From NCBI GenBank assembly GCA_025998955.1, contig AP024676.1, forward strand, positions 3,844,001-3,908,000: a stretch of 64,000 nt of DNA, read 5' to 3'. A program made the position numbers and the translations under genes. Shown here in pieces: positions 8,682 through 18,084 of this stretch (position 1 is the first letter of the stretch; each line of letters opens with the position of its first letter). The notes under the pieces were generated by a model that saw only the letters and a list, made by a program, of their open reading frames with translations, ran no database searches and was not told the DNA's origin. This DNA comes from Candidatus Roseilinea sp. (lineage in GTDB: Bacteria; Chloroflexota; Anaerolineae; J036; Brachytrichaceae).

Positions 8682-9524
8682 ATGCAGCACGCCTTCGTCA
8701 CCCTGAGCGGGCTGCGCATCCACTACTACTGCGCGGGCGAAGGCGGCAGTCCGGTCATCCTGCTGCATGGCGGCGGCGTGGACTCCGCCAAGCTCTCGTG
8801 GAAGCTTGCCATACCGGCGCTGGCGCGGACGCATCGCGTCTTTGCACCGGAGATGCCCGGCTACGGCGAGAGCGACCGGCCGGCGCGTTTCGATCACACC
8901 ATCGAATCCTACGGTTGCATCGTGCGCGACTTCATGGCGGCGTTGGACATTGCGCACGCGAGCTTCGCGGGCGTCTCGATGGGCGGTGCATTGACGTTGC
9001 ACATCGGCCTGACCTACCCCGAATGCGTGATCAAGCTGGCGCCAGTCGCCAGCTATGGCCTGCAACGTACTGCGCCGGCGCACTTCCTGTCCTATCTGAT
9101 CACGCGCACGCCGCTGCTGATCAGCCTGGTGTACGCAGCGCTGCGCAACCACCGCGCTTGGGTGCGCGCCAGCCTGGGCCGGATCTTCGCCAACCCAACT
9201 CGCCTGACCGATGACCTGGTGGACGACGTCTACGAGGAACTCCGCAAGCCAAACGCCGGACAAGCATTCACTATCTTCCAACGGCACGAGCTGCTGCCCG
9301 ATCGGCTACGCACCAATTACATGGAGCGCCTGGGCGAGATCGCCGCTCCAACGTGCTTCGTCCATGGCGATAAAGATGCGCTCGTGCCGGTCACCGGCGC
9401 GCGTGAAGCGGCTGCAAGGCTCCCTGGCGCAAAGCTGCACGTGATGCACAATTGCGGTCACTGGCCACAGCGCGAGCGACCCGAAGAATTCAACGCGATC
9501 ATCACCGAGTTCCTGCATGGCTGA
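8682..9524 (+). CDS. Alpha/beta-hydrolase
   Basis: This 280-residue hydrolase has the full fold signature: an oxyanion HG motif (VILLHGGGVDS), the nucleophile elbow GVSMGG (S99), the acid loop HGDKDALVP (around 231-240) and the catalytic His in NCGHWPQRERPEEFN. The length fits single-domain esterases or C-C hydrolases. The substrate cannot be told. It starts 5 bases after mnhG and its last 8 bases overlap the next gene, so it is probably cotranscribed with the SIS protein. Cytoplasmic, with no signal peptide. Confidence 0.85.
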   Translation: MQHAFVTLSGLRIHYYCAGEGGSPVILLHGGGVDSAKLSWKLAIPALARTHRVFAPEMPGYGESDRPARFDHTIESYGCIVRDFMAALDIAHASFAGVSMGGALTLHIGLTYPECVIKLAPVASYGLQRTAPAHFLSYLITRTPLLISLVYAALRNHRAWVRASLGRIFANPTRLTDDLVDDVYEELRKPNAGQAFTIFQRHELLPDRLRTNYMERLGEIAAPTCFVHGDKDALVPVTGAREAAARLPGAKLHVMHNCGHWPQRERPEEFNAIITEFLHG

Positions 9525-10587
9525 GCCTTCCGCACCCGGCACGCACATGCGCGCCGAAATCTACGAACAGCCCGAGGCGCTCGCGCGCTTGCTCGAACGC
9601 GCCGACGCCGTGCTCGCCCCGGTCGCGCATGCAGCGCGCAATTGTGCGTTTGCCGTCTTGGCCGCACGTGGCAGCAGCGACAACGCCTCCATCTACGGCA
9701 AGTATCTGCTCGAAGGGCAAGCGCGCATGCCGACTGCGCTGGCTGCGCCTTCGCTCTACACGCTGTATGGCACGCCGCCGCACCTGGCCGGCGCGCTCGT
9801 CGTCGGCGTTTCACAAAGCGGCGCTGCTGCGGATGTTACCGCCGTGCTCGAAGCTGGGCGTCGCCAGGGCGCGGTGACCCTCGCTATCACCAACACGCCC
9901 GACTCGCCCATCACGCGCGCAGCCGAACACGTGCTGCTGCTGGGCGCCGGCGCAGAACGCGCGTTGGCTGCCACCAAAACGGTCACCGCCCAGTGTACCG
10001 CCTATGCGGTTCTGGTGGCCGATATGCTGAATCATGCCGAGCTAAAGCGGCAGTTGCTTGGCTTGCCCGATGCCGTGCGCGACGTACTGGCGCTGGAGCC
10101 ACAGATCGCCGAACTGGTCGCGTCGTTCATCAACGATGAGCGCGCTGTGGTGATCGGACGCGGCTACACCTACGGCGCAGCCCACGAGATCGCCCTCAAG
10201 CTGAAGGAGACGTGCTTCATCGGCGCGCATGCCTATTCCGCAGCCGACTTCTTGCATGGCCCACTGGCGATGATCGAGCCGGGTTACCCGGCCATCGTGC
10301 TGCTCAACCACGACGAGACGCTGGAGACCACGGTGCAGGTGATGGAGCGCATCCTGCAACGCGGCGGCCGGGTGCTGTGCCTGGCGACGCAGCCGGCCGT
10401 CGCCGCGTTGTCCGCGTTGATCGGCCATCCGGCGCTAACCATGCTGGCGTTGGGCGCGCCGCCCCGCCTGCTCAGCCCGGTCGCATTCATCGTCGCTGGG
10501 CAGCTATTCGCGTTGCACCTATCGGTGCGGCTGGGCTACAACCCAGACATCTCGCGCGGCGTCACAAAGGTGACGGTGACGAAGTAG
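9517..10587 (+). CDS. Double-SIS-domain sugar-phosphate isomerase/deaminase (GlmS isomerase-like, no glutaminase domain)
   Basis: This 356-residue protein has two SIS domains. The first carries AARGSSDNASIYGKYLLE and SQSGAAADV. The second carries IGRGYTYGAAHEIALKLKETCFIGAHAYSAADFLHGPLAMIE, the Glu-rich GlmS-type signature. The N-terminal glutamine amidotransferase domain of GlmS is absent, so it fits the NagB-II/AgaS/FrlB-like group acting on amino-sugar or fructosamine phosphates. The ATG at 9517 overlaps the hydrolase stop by 8 bases. An internal ATG at 9547 (MRAEIYEQPEAL) aligns better with relatives and is a real alternative. Confidence 0.82.
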   Translation: MAEPSAPGTHMRAEIYEQPEALARLLERADAVLAPVAHAARNCAFAVLAARGSSDNASIYGKYLLEGQARMPTALAAPSLYTLYGTPPHLAGALVVGVSQSGAAADVTAVLEAGRRQGAVTLAITNTPDSPITRAAEHVLLLGAGAERALAATKTVTAQCTAYAVLVADMLNHAELKRQLLGLPDAVRDVLALEPQIAELVASFINDERAVVIGRGYTYGAAHEIALKLKETCFIGAHAYSAADFLHGPLAMIEPGYPAIVLLNHDETLETTVQVMERILQRGGRVLCLATQPAVAALSALIGHPALTMLALGAPPRLLSPVAFIVAGQLFALHLSVRLGYNPDISRGVTKVTVTK

Positions 10588-10595
10588 TGCGCCGC

Positions 10596-11627
10596 TCACC
10601 ACGGCGTATCGGTCGAGCGCACCGGCCCATTCGGATTGCCGCCCACTTGCATCACCCCATTGCTTGGCCCGCCGGTGGCGCCGGAGGAGTCGGTGATGGT
10701 CGTGCCGCTGGCTTCGTCGAAGTGATACAGCGCAACCGTGTTTGCGTCGGGCGCAAACGGACCCGCGGGGCGCGTGAAGTTGCCGGTGTAGCGCAGCACA
10801 TTCGACAGGCGCAACTCGTCCATGAAGCCACTGTAGGAAGGATAGGCAGCGCCGGCGTCGTGCTTCTCTGCGCCAAGCACCAGGAATGGATCCTTTGGCC
10901 AGCCGGTGCGCCCGTCGCGATAGCTGATGTCGCCGTTCGGACCATCGGCCTGCGCCTGTAACTGGCCATCCACGAACAGCCACAGGTAGCCGTCGCTACG
11001 CCGGCGCTGCACCGCGATGTGATGCCACTGCCCATCCGCGACGTTCGTTGTCCCGCATACAGTGAAGCCGCTGGCGCCGTTGTGCACGCCGAAGGCAATG
11101 CGGCCGCTGGCCAGCGAAATGCCATAGTCGCCGTAGTCACCGTTGCCGTACACGTCGCGATCCACGATGATATGGCCATTGATCCAGTTGTCGCTGGATG
11201 CGCTACACACGTGGCCGTTGTTGTTCTCACTCAGGACGGCCTTCATCCAAAACTCTAGTGTGAAGTCGCCGGTGCCCACGTCGGCGGGTCGCGCCGGCCC
11301 GTCAATGCGAATTTCGACGCGATCTTTGCCCGGCGCGTTGACGCCGTTGCCATAGAAGCGCAGCGAACGGTTGCTGCCAGATGGCGGCGTGGGCGTGGCA
11401 GTAGGCGTGGAGCTGGGCGTTGGGATCTGCGTGGAAGTCGCAGTCGGCGTAGCATCGCGACGAACGATTGGCGCAAACACCTGCACCGGCGTCGGCGTTG
11501 CATCAATACCGGCCGTCGTGCGGACAATCCGCGTTTCGGGCGCTGTCTGTATAAGCAGCCACGTCAAACCAGCCACCGCCGTCAGCCCCAATGAGCTCGT
11601 GCGTACGACCTTGCTACTTACACTCAT
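10596..11627 (-). CDS. Secreted LamG/concanavalin-like lectin-fold protein
   Basis: The 343-residue protein has a weak signal peptide or TM anchor at residues 1-28 ([23 protein letters not shown]). A Thr/Pro-rich linker ([23 protein letters not shown]) covers residues of about 58-83. A single LamG-like jelly-roll domain covers roughly 88-325, with the markers [48 protein letters not shown] and [19 protein letters not shown]. Such domains bind carbohydrate or protein at the cell surface. I chose the ATG at 11627 because the open frame further upstream runs over the divergent LmbE gene and carries no signal peptide. It converges with the SIS gene. Confidence 0.8.
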   Translation of the reverse strand: MSVSSKVVRTSSLGLTAVAGLTWLLIQTAPETRIVRTTAGIDATPTPVQVFAPIVRRDATPTATSTQIPTPSSTPTATPTPPSGSNRSLRFYGNGVNAPGKDRVEIRIDGPARPADVGTGDFTLEFWMKAVLSENNNGHVCSASSDNWINGHIIVDRDVYGNGDYGDYGISLASGRIAFGVHNGASGFTVCGTTNVADGQWHHIAVQRRRSDGYLWLFVDGQLQAQADGPNGDISYRDGRTGWPKDPFLVLGAEKHDAGAAYPSYSGFMDELRLSNVLRYTGNFTRPAGPFAPDANTVALYHFDEASGTTITDSSGATGGPSNGVMQVGGNPNGPVRSTDTPW

Positions 11628-11690
11628 CCCTGCCAACCTGCAACTTGTAACCTTCAACCTCCTACCTGCCGGTTGTAGAATCAATCTGCA
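11628..11690. repeat. Short-unit tandem repeat in divergent promoter region
   Basis: Degenerate 7-base units (CAACCTG, CAACTTG, TAACCTT, CAACCTC, CTACCTG) fill most of the 66 bases between the divergently read LamG and LmbE genes. There is no clear second arm. The LmbE -10 box TAGAAT (11676-11681) directly follows the repeat. Confidence 0.5.
11676..11681 (+). promoter_or_regulatory. Putative -10 box (TAGAAT) for the LmbE gene
   Basis: TAGAAT ends 12 bases before the ATG at 11694. Transcription from it would begin only a few bases before the start codon, giving a leaderless or near-leaderless mRNA. There is no Shine-Dalgarno in the gap. Confidence 0.5.
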
Positions 11691-11693
11691 CGC

Positions 11694-12449
11694 ATGGATA
11701 AAGAGTTCATCCCGTCTTCGGCCATGGTCATCGTCGCCCACCCCGACGACATCGAATTCGGCTGCGCCGGCACCTGCGCCAAGTGGGCCAAGCACGGCGC
11801 GAAGGTCGTCTACGTCCTCGTCACCAGCGGCAACAGCGGTACGCACGATACTTCACACACCCGCGAGACGATCGCCGAAGTGCGCGAGCGCGAGCAGCGC
11901 GCCGCCGCCGAAATCTGCGGCGTGCACGAGGTCGAGTTCCTGCGCTACAACGACGGCGAGGTCATGCCGACGCTGGAGCTGCGCAAAGACCTGGTGCGGG
12001 TGATCCGCAAGCACAAACCCGAAGTGGTGATCGCCATGGACCCCACGCGCATGTACAGCGGCAAGGAGTATATCAACCATCCCGATCATCGCGCCGTGGC
12101 CATCGCCACAATGGATGCGATCGCGCCGGTCGCGGCCATGCCGCTGATGTATCCCGAACTCGGCCCGGCGCACAAAGTGCGCGAAGTATGGATCCAATGG
12201 GTGGACGACCCCGACACATGGGTGGACATCAGCGACACACTCGAGCTGAAGGTGCGCGCGTTGCTGCAACACAAGAGCCAGGTCGGCGAAGAGATGGCGC
12301 AGCGCATCCGCGACTGGGCGCTCCAGGAAGGCAAAGGGCTGGCGCCGGCAGAAGCGTTCAAGGTCATCTTCCTGGAGAAGCGCGGCGAGCCATCCAGCGA
12401 TAGCAAAGCGCCCGAAAGCAAGGAAGAGGCCATGGCCCAGGCATCTTGA
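11694..12449 (+). CDS. LmbE/PIG-L family N-acetylglucosaminyl deacetylase-like protein
   Basis: This 251-residue zinc hydrolase has the PIG-L metal-binding motifs [13 protein letters not shown] near residue 15 (His, Asp and Asp ligands) and NHPDHRAVA near residue 130. The family removes N-acetyl groups from GlcNAc-linked small molecules (mycothiol or bacillithiol synthesis, antibiotic tailoring) or from surface glycans. The exact substrate is not evident. The last 25 residues are a charged tail ([16 protein letters not shown]). The start is fixed by the -10 box just upstream. A fasciclin gene follows after 16 bases. Confidence 0.87.
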   Translation: MDKEFIPSSAMVIVAHPDDIEFGCAGTCAKWAKHGAKVVYVLVTSGNSGTHDTSHTRETIAEVREREQRAAAEICGVHEVEFLRYNDGEVMPTLELRKDLVRVIRKHKPEVVIAMDPTRMYSGKEYINHPDHRAVAIATMDAIAPVAAMPLMYPELGPAHKVREVWIQWVDDPDTWVDISDTLELKVRALLQHKSQVGEEMAQRIRDWALQEGKGLAPAEAFKVIFLEKRGEPSSDSKAPESKEEAMAQAS

Positions 12450-12465
12450 TCGGAGGTGAAGGAAG

Positions 12466-13617
12466 ATGAAAATCAACATGCTGAGGGTCGGCGCGGCGCT
12501 CGGCGTCGCCGCCATGAGCGCCGCACTGGCGCCCGCGCAGCCGGCTTCGGCGAACATCACCCGGATACACATCTCGGCCTGCCCGAAGGGGATTGCCATT
12601 CAGGTCGTGGAGGAAGATCCGAACCTGCCCGCCCCACAAGTCAGCTTTAACATCCAACCCTCCGGGCCGAGTGCCAGTGCCAACTTGGTCGGCACGACGA
12701 CGAGCGACGTGCCCGGCGGCGTTGGCCGGTTGTTCGTGTATTGGAATGAAGTCGCGCTCACGCCGGGCACCAAAGGCGACGTCCTCGCCCGCGGTGCGCG
12801 CAACGAAAGCTACGCCTCGTTCATCGTGGACGCCGACTGCCCACCGATCGGCTCGGTACGCGGGTCGGCGTTCGAGGATCTGAACCGCAACGGCGTGCGC
12901 GACCCGGGCGAGCCGGGCATCGGCACGGCGTCATGGAAGTTGACTGCCGGCGGCGATTGGTTCATCTGTGGCTTCGTCGGCGGCGACAGCACGTTCGGCC
13001 CGATTGTGCTGCCCGGCACCTATACCGTCATCCCGGTGGCCCAGCCGGGCTGGCTGGCAACCACACCGCCCCGCACCGCGCTGGTGCGGCAACTCGGCTT
13101 TGCGTCGCTGAACAACGACATCGGCTTCGTGCGCGCGCCCGGCTCGCGCGGGGACAATTGCGGCCAGTATGCGCCCGCACCGCTGCCGCCGCAGCCACTT
13201 CCCCCGTCGGCAAGCCAAGACGCTGCGACGACACTGGCAAGCTTCGGCGCGTTCGACACGCTGCTGCTCGCTGCTGACGTCGCCGGCGTCGGCGCCATCT
13301 TCAGCGCACCAGGGCCGTACACCTTTTTGGCGCCGACGGATGTTGCGTTCGACCGAGTCTTGCCGGCGACACGCAACCGGCTGCTGAACAATCCGCGCCT
13401 GTTGGCGACCGTGCTGCGCAGCCACATCATCCCCGGCGGAGTTGATGCGACGGCCATCGGCACGCGCGGGCGCACCTTCCGCACGCTCAGCGGGCGCGCG
13501 GTGACGCTGCGCGTACAGAACGGCGTGCTATATGCCAACAATGCCATCGTCGGCGAAATCACACCGGTCAGCAACGGCGCCGTGTTCGTAATAGACCGGG
13601 TGCTGTTCGTAAATTGA
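12466..13617 (+). CDS. Secreted protein with SdrD B-like and fasciclin (FAS1) domains
   Basis: The 383-residue protein has a signal peptide (about residues 1-29, ending AQPASA-N). It continues with a beta-rich segment, an SdrD/Cna-B-like domain at about 125-200 (SVRGSAFEDLNRNGVRDPGEPGIG, the typical calcium-loop pattern), a Pro-rich spacer and a C-terminal FAS1 domain at about 250-383 (FDTLLLAADVAG, YTFLAPTDVAFDRVL, LRSHIIPGG). FAS1 domains mediate cell adhesion. GGAGGTGAAGG supplies the ribosome binding site. It is probably cotranscribed with the LmbE gene. Confidence 0.85.
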   Translation: MKINMLRVGAALGVAAMSAALAPAQPASANITRIHISACPKGIAIQVVEEDPNLPAPQVSFNIQPSGPSASANLVGTTTSDVPGGVGRLFVYWNEVALTPGTKGDVLARGARNESYASFIVDADCPPIGSVRGSAFEDLNRNGVRDPGEPGIGTASWKLTAGGDWFICGFVGGDSTFGPIVLPGTYTVIPVAQPGWLATTPPRTALVRQLGFASLNNDIGFVRAPGSRGDNCGQYAPAPLPPQPLPPSASQDAATTLASFGAFDTLLLAADVAGVGAIFSAPGPYTFLAPTDVAFDRVLPATRNRLLNNPRLLATVLRSHIIPGGVDATAIGTRGRTFRTLSGRAVTLRVQNGVLYANNAIVGEITPVSNGAVFVIDRVLFVN

Positions 13618-13654
13618 ATGGCGGTCGCGGCGCGGACGCGATAACATCGAGGCG

Positions 13655-15481
13655 ATGCCCAGCCTGCCCACCTTGACGTCCATCTCGCCGGCTGCCACGT
13701 TGGCCATCGTCCTCGCGATCGCGTTCGCGCTCATGCTAACCGACCGCCTACGGCCGGACCTGGTCGCCGTCGGCGTCGCGTTGTCGCTCGGCCTCACCGG
13801 CGTGATCCAACCAGGCGAAGCCTTCGCCGGATTCAGCAGCTCGGCGGTCATCACCATCATCGGCATCTTCATCCTGGCGCAGGGCTTGCAGCGCACCGGC
13901 GTGACGCGCACCTTCGGGCGTTTTCTGGCCCAGGCCAATCGCGGCGGTGAACGCGGCATGATCGCGTTGGTGATGGGCAGCGGCGCGTTCCTCTCACTGT
14001 TCATGAACAACATCGCGGCTGCCGCCGTGCTGCTGCCGGGCGCAGTGGACGCCGTGATGCGGCGCCGGCTAATGCCGTCGAAGATCATGATGCCGATGGC
14101 GTTCGCGACGGCACTCGGCGGCATGGCCACCTTGCTCACCACGGCGAATATCGTCGTCTCCGAGGCGCTCACGGTGAGCGGGCAGCGCGGCTATGGGTTG
14201 CTCGACTTCGCGCCGGTGGGCGCGCCGGTCACGTTGGCCGGCATACTCTTCATGCTCACGCTGGGCCGGCGGCTGCTGCCGGCGCGCGATCCGGCCGCAC
14301 TCTACCCAGGGCGCGCCAATGGCCATGCGCTGACCGAATCGTATGAACTCTTCCAGCGCCTGAACCGAGTGCGCATTCCACCTACATCGAGCCTGGTGAA
14401 CCAACGCATCTCGGAGAGCGGCATCGGCAAAGAATACGGCATGAGCGTGATGGCCGTGCTCCGCAACGGTCAGACCTTACTGGCGCCTTCGCCAGATGAA
14501 ATCATCCGCGCTCACGACACGCTGCTGGTCATCGGCCGCCGCGAACGCGCCGAACAACTGAGGCAGCACGGCGCGATCGTCGAGCCGGATGGCCGGTTCG
14601 AGGGCGAGATCACCTCCGACGACGTCTCGCTGGTGGAAGTGATGCTAGCGCCGCGCTCGCGCGCCGTCGGCCAGACGCTGCGCCAGTTGCGCTTCCGCGA
14701 AAAGTTCGGCGCCAACGTGCTGGCGCTCTGGCACGGCGGTCGCTCGGTGCGCACCGACTTGGCGACCATCCCGTTGGAGTTCGGCGACGCTATGCTGGTG
14801 CATGGTTCGCGCGAGGCTATCGCGCTGCTGCAGAGCGATTCCGATTTCCTGGTGCTGCGACCGCCGGCAAGCGAAGAGGCGCCGGTTCGCGCCGACCGTG
14901 CCACAGCGGCAATCGTCATCCTGGTCATCGCGCTGCTGGCGGCTGCGCTAGATATCGTGCCCATCGCGCTGGCAACGATGCTGGGCGCGCTGGCGATGGT
15001 GCTGGCCGGCTGCCTTTCGATGGACGAAGCCTACCGCGCGATCGAGTGGCGCGCCGTGTTCCTGATCGCCGGTATGCTGCCCGTCAGCATTGCGATGGAG
15101 CGAACGGGCGCGGCGGATGCATTGGGACGCGGCATCGTCGCATTGCTCTCTGGCCTGGGACCGGTGGCGGTCGGCGCCGGGCTGCTGGTGCTGACCATGG
15201 CACTGACTCAGGTGATGTCCGGCCAAGTGACGGCCGTCGTGCTGGCGCCCATCGCGATCAGCACCGCGCAGTCTATCGGCAGCGACCCACGCGCAATGGC
15301 CATGTTCGTCGCACTGGGATGCTCGCTCACGTTCATCACGCCGAGCGCGCATCCGGTGAACACGTTCGTGATGGGCGCGGGCGGTTATACGGCTAGCGAC
15401 TATCCTCGCACAGGCGTGCCGCTCACGTTGATCTGCATCGTGCTCATCGTCGCGCTGGTTGCCCTGGTCTGGCGACCTTGA
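13655..15481 (+). CDS. SLC13/DASS-type transporter with two RCK-C domains
   Basis: This 608-residue protein has an N-terminal membrane block (residues of about 1-215, with the motif GVIQPGEAFAGFSSSAVITIIGIFIL and MNNIAAAAVLLP). Two cytoplasmic TrkA-C/RCK-C domains follow at about 230-305 and 315-400, then a second membrane block ending LGCSLTFITPSAHPVNTFVMGAGGY. This is the architecture of bacterial divalent anion:Na+ symporters (sulfate, dicarboxylate). The substrate is unknown. The ATG follows TAACAT (13642-13647) by 7 bases, so the mRNA may be leaderless. Confidence 0.88.
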   Translation: MPSLPTLTSISPAATLAIVLAIAFALMLTDRLRPDLVAVGVALSLGLTGVIQPGEAFAGFSSSAVITIIGIFILAQGLQRTGVTRTFGRFLAQANRGGERGMIALVMGSGAFLSLFMNNIAAAAVLLPGAVDAVMRRRLMPSKIMMPMAFATALGGMATLLTTANIVVSEALTVSGQRGYGLLDFAPVGAPVTLAGILFMLTLGRRLLPARDPAALYPGRANGHALTESYELFQRLNRVRIPPTSSLVNQRISESGIGKEYGMSVMAVLRNGQTLLAPSPDEIIRAHDTLLVIGRRERAEQLRQHGAIVEPDGRFEGEITSDDVSLVEVMLAPRSRAVGQTLRQLRFREKFGANVLALWHGGRSVRTDLATIPLEFGDAMLVHGSREAIALLQSDSDFLVLRPPASEEAPVRADRATAAIVILVIALLAAALDIVPIALATMLGALAMVLAGCLSMDEAYRAIEWRAVFLIAGMLPVSIAMERTGAADALGRGIVALLSGLGPVAVGAGLLVLTMALTQVMSGQVTAVVLAPIAISTAQSIGSDPRAMAMFVALGCSLTFITPSAHPVNTFVMGAGGYTASDYPRTGVPLTLICIVLIVALVALVWRP

Positions 15482-15542
15482 TGTAGCAGCTTTGCATACG
15501 CTCAGGCGGCTGCGCTAAGATTGTGATCAACACGAGTTAGCT

Positions 15543-16844
15543 ATGTCCCAACGCGTGAATCGCATTGCGTTCATCAACCCGAATGGAGAGTTGGAGACCG
15601 TTTCGCCGGACGGCAGCGATCGCCGGTTGCTCACCTTGGGCGATCTCTACTTTCAATTCCCTGCCTGGTCACCCGACGGCCGGCGCATCGCTGCTGTGGG
15701 CGGCGCGCCCGATCGTGCCGGCGTGTTCGTGTTCGAGGATGAAGCAAGCGACGCTCTGCAGCTCACCTTGTCGCGCGCGATCTACGAAAGCGATCGCGAA
15801 GCGCCGGTCTACGTATTCTGGTCGCCCGACGGCCAGCACTTGAGCTTCATCACCAATCGTCCTGAAGAACGGTCGCTTGGGCTGCATATCGCCGCTGTGA
15901 CGGATGCATCGCTCTCGGCGTTTGGTCAGGCAACTCACCGGTTAGTCGCGACCGGCCGGCCCTGCTTTTGGGACTGGAGCGCCGACGGCAAGCGCATTCT
16001 GCTGCATACCGGTCTGGCCAGCGAGGACGACTCACAGCTCAAATTCATAGACCCGTTCAATCCCGCCAGCGGCAACGCCAGCATCGCCCGGCCGGGGTTG
16101 TTTCAAGCCCCAGGCATCGCCCGCAGCGGCCGCTTTTGGGCTTTCGGCCAAGTCAATCGAGCGGGAGAATTGCAACTTGTGGTAGATGGACGCAGCGCGA
16201 ACAACCGCATGCTCGTGCCGCACCACGGCGTTGCCGCGATGAACTGGAGCCCCACGCGTGACCAGCTCGCCTACATCAGCCCCACCGAACCGGTGCGCAC
16301 CTATTACGGCCCGCTGCGCGTCCTGGACGCAACGACCGGCAAGGTGACCCTGCTTACCGACGACGTTGTGCTGGCGTTCTTCTGGTCGCCGGACGGCCGG
16401 TATATTGCCTACTTCACGCTCGCGAACATCGCCGAGCATATCCGACTCAACATCCTACCGAATGCAGATGCGGCTGCGCGCGACGGCGGGTTCTGTAACC
16501 GAGCAGAAGTCGAGTCCGAGCAAGCGGCCGAATCGGGGGAGATCGAAGATGCGCGCACGCTGTGGTTCAACCTCTGGGTGGTAGATCTCGAGCAAGGCGA
16601 GCACCGGCTGATCACTACGTTCGAGCCGGCGGAGACGTTCGTCAACCACTTCTTGCCCTTCTTCGACCAGTATGCGCTCAGCCATCGCATCTGGTCGCCC
16701 GACAGCGATGCTCTTGTGCTGCCCATCACAAAACACGATGAAGACGAAGAACGCACGATCGTCTACGTTGTGCCGATGCTCCGCCGAGGTGGGCTGCCTA
16801 GGCCGATTGCCGAAGGCAGCATGGCGTTCTGGAGCCAATGCTGA
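15543..16844 (+). CDS. PD40/TolB-like beta-propeller protein
   Basis: This 433-residue protein is built of repeated beta-propeller blades, each marked by a WSPDG-type turn: WSPDGRRIAAV, WSPDGQHLSFI, WSADGKRILLH, WSPTRDQLAYI, WSPDGRYIAYF, WSPDSDALVL. No signal peptide is present, so it seems cytoplasmic. No catalytic domain is attached, so its role (scaffold, binding) is unknown. It stands alone between an SLC13 gene and a convergent secreted-repeat gene, from which a hairpin separates it. Confidence 0.8.
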   Translation: MSQRVNRIAFINPNGELETVSPDGSDRRLLTLGDLYFQFPAWSPDGRRIAAVGGAPDRAGVFVFEDEASDALQLTLSRAIYESDREAPVYVFWSPDGQHLSFITNRPEERSLGLHIAAVTDASLSAFGQATHRLVATGRPCFWDWSADGKRILLHTGLASEDDSQLKFIDPFNPASGNASIARPGLFQAPGIARSGRFWAFGQVNRAGELQLVVDGRSANNRMLVPHHGVAAMNWSPTRDQLAYISPTEPVRTYYGPLRVLDATTGKVTLLTDDVVLAFFWSPDGRYIAYFTLANIAEHIRLNILPNADAAARDGGFCNRAEVESEQAAESGEIEDARTLWFNLWVVDLEQGEHRLITTFEPAETFVNHFLPFFDQYALSHRIWSPDSDALVLPITKHDEDEERTIVYVVPMLRRGGLPRPIAEGSMAFWSQC

Positions 16845-16846
16845 TC

Positions 16847-16880
16847 CGTCAGGGCCTGAGAACTTTCCCAAGCCCTGACG
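16847..16880. terminator. Bidirectional hairpin between convergent genes
   Basis: A perfect 9-bp stem (CGTCAGGGC at 16847-16855, GCCCTGACG at 16872-16880) lies between the ends of two convergent genes. No U-tract follows on either side, so it would be an atypical terminator. Confidence 0.6.
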
Positions 16881-16903
16881 TTGGGGCGCCTATCCCGACA
16901 TAC

Positions 16904-18070
16904 TCACCTGACCACCTCGCCGGCGGCGTTCATCACGAACCACACACCATTCACATTCTGACCGTTTGTGTCGCCCGGCGCGCCGTCGCCGACCCAGAAA
17001 TACAGCGGCATGCCGTTGTAGATTACCTGTAGCTTGCCATCCTTGCGCCGGGTCGTGCCGAGCTTGGTGGGATCTACACCTTCGCCAGCCTGAGGTCGCG
17101 CCTCGGTCAGCAAAGGCGGCCAGTTTGCCGCACACGCGTCGTAACAAGCGCTTTCACCATTAGCGTCGCGCATGAACACGTAAAGCGTCTTGCCATTCTC
17201 AGCGACGAGGATCTCGCCCAAAACGGTTTTGCCAATCATCACCTTCGCTCCAACCGGAGCAGGCCGGGTGATCGTGCGGCCGTTCGGTGCAACGACAAAC
17301 CACACGCCGCGCACCCCTTGTCCAAGCAAGTCACCGGGGGTCTTGTCGTTGACCCAGTAGTAGAGCGGCATGCCATTGTAGGTCACCTGCGTCGTGCCAT
17401 CGGTGCGCTTAGTCACACCAAGCAGCCGCGCGTTCACCCCCGTTTCGGCCAACGGTGTGACGTCGGTCAGCAGCGGCGGCCAATTGGCAGCACATGCATC
17501 GTAACACGTGCTCTCGTTCTTCTTGTCATTGGCGAAAGCGTAGAGCGTCAAGCCATTCGGCCCGACCAGCACGTTACCCAGAGCCGTCTTGCCGACTTGC
17601 ACGCGCGCAATCTTCTGCGTGTTCGAGGTGCCATCCGGATTGACAACGAACCAGACGCCGTTCACATGCTGGCCACGCACGTCGCCAGGACGTTTGTCCT
17701 GCGACCAGTAATAGAGTGGCATGCCGTTATAGGTCACTTGCAACTTACCATCCGTCCGGGTGATTACGCCGAGCAAAGCAACGTTCACACCTGGGCCTGC
17801 AATCGGCGCTCCCTCGGTAATCAACGGCGGCCAGTTCACCGCACATTCGTTGTAACAAGCGCTCTCCCCGGGCTTGGTGTCCTTGGTGAACATGTAAAGC
17901 GTTCGTCCGTTGGGTCCCACCAGCACATTGCCGAGCGGCGTCTTGCCGACCCGGACCGTGACACCCTTCCCTTGATCCAGTGTCGCTGCTTGTGCGCTTC
18001 CTGGCCCGGCCAACGCCAACACCAGGAATCCACCACTGAGCACGATTCGTGCGATAGATGAACGTTGCAT
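16904..18070 (-). CDS. Secreted protein with three copies of the PF03640-type repeat
   Basis: The 388-residue protein has a signal peptide (residues 1-29, GFLVLALAGPGSAQA-A). Three homologous modules of about 110 residues follow at roughly 35-150, 160-270 and 276-388. Each has VxVGKTxLGxVLVGPNGxTLY, then a Cys pair in ACYxxCAxNWPPLLT, then QVTYNGMPLYYWxxDKxPGD and NGVWFVV. This is the secreted repeat of unknown function found in actinobacterial and Chloroflexota lipoproteins; there is no lipobox Cys here. The Shine-Dalgarno (AGGAGGAA) is intact, but an IS has inserted immediately upstream of it and cuts the gene off from its original promoter. Confidence 0.88.
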   Translation of the reverse strand: MQRSSIARIVLSGGFLVLALAGPGSAQAATLDQGKGVTVRVGKTPLGNVLVGPNGRTLYMFTKDTKPGESACYNECAVNWPPLITEGAPIAGPGVNVALLGVITRTDGKLQVTYNGMPLYYWSQDKRPGDVRGQHVNGVWFVVNPDGTSNTQKIARVQVGKTALGNVLVGPNGLTLYAFANDKKNESTCYDACAANWPPLLTDVTPLAETGVNARLLGVTKRTDGTTQVTYNGMPLYYWVNDKTPGDLLGQGVRGVWFVVAPNGRTITRPAPVGAKVMIGKTVLGEILVAENGKTLYVFMRDANGESACYDACAANWPPLLTEARPQAGEGVDPTKLGTTRRKDGKLQVIYNGMPLYFWVGDGAPGDTNGQNVNGVWFVMNAAGEVVR

Positions 18071-18077
18071 AGCTTTC

Positions 18078-18084
18078 CTCCTAA
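18078..18084. repeat. IS target-site duplication, left copy
   Basis: CTCCTAA here is repeated exactly at 19216-19222 on the other side of the IS. On the minus strand this is TTAGGAG, part of the Shine-Dalgarno of the secreted-repeat gene. Confidence 0.9.
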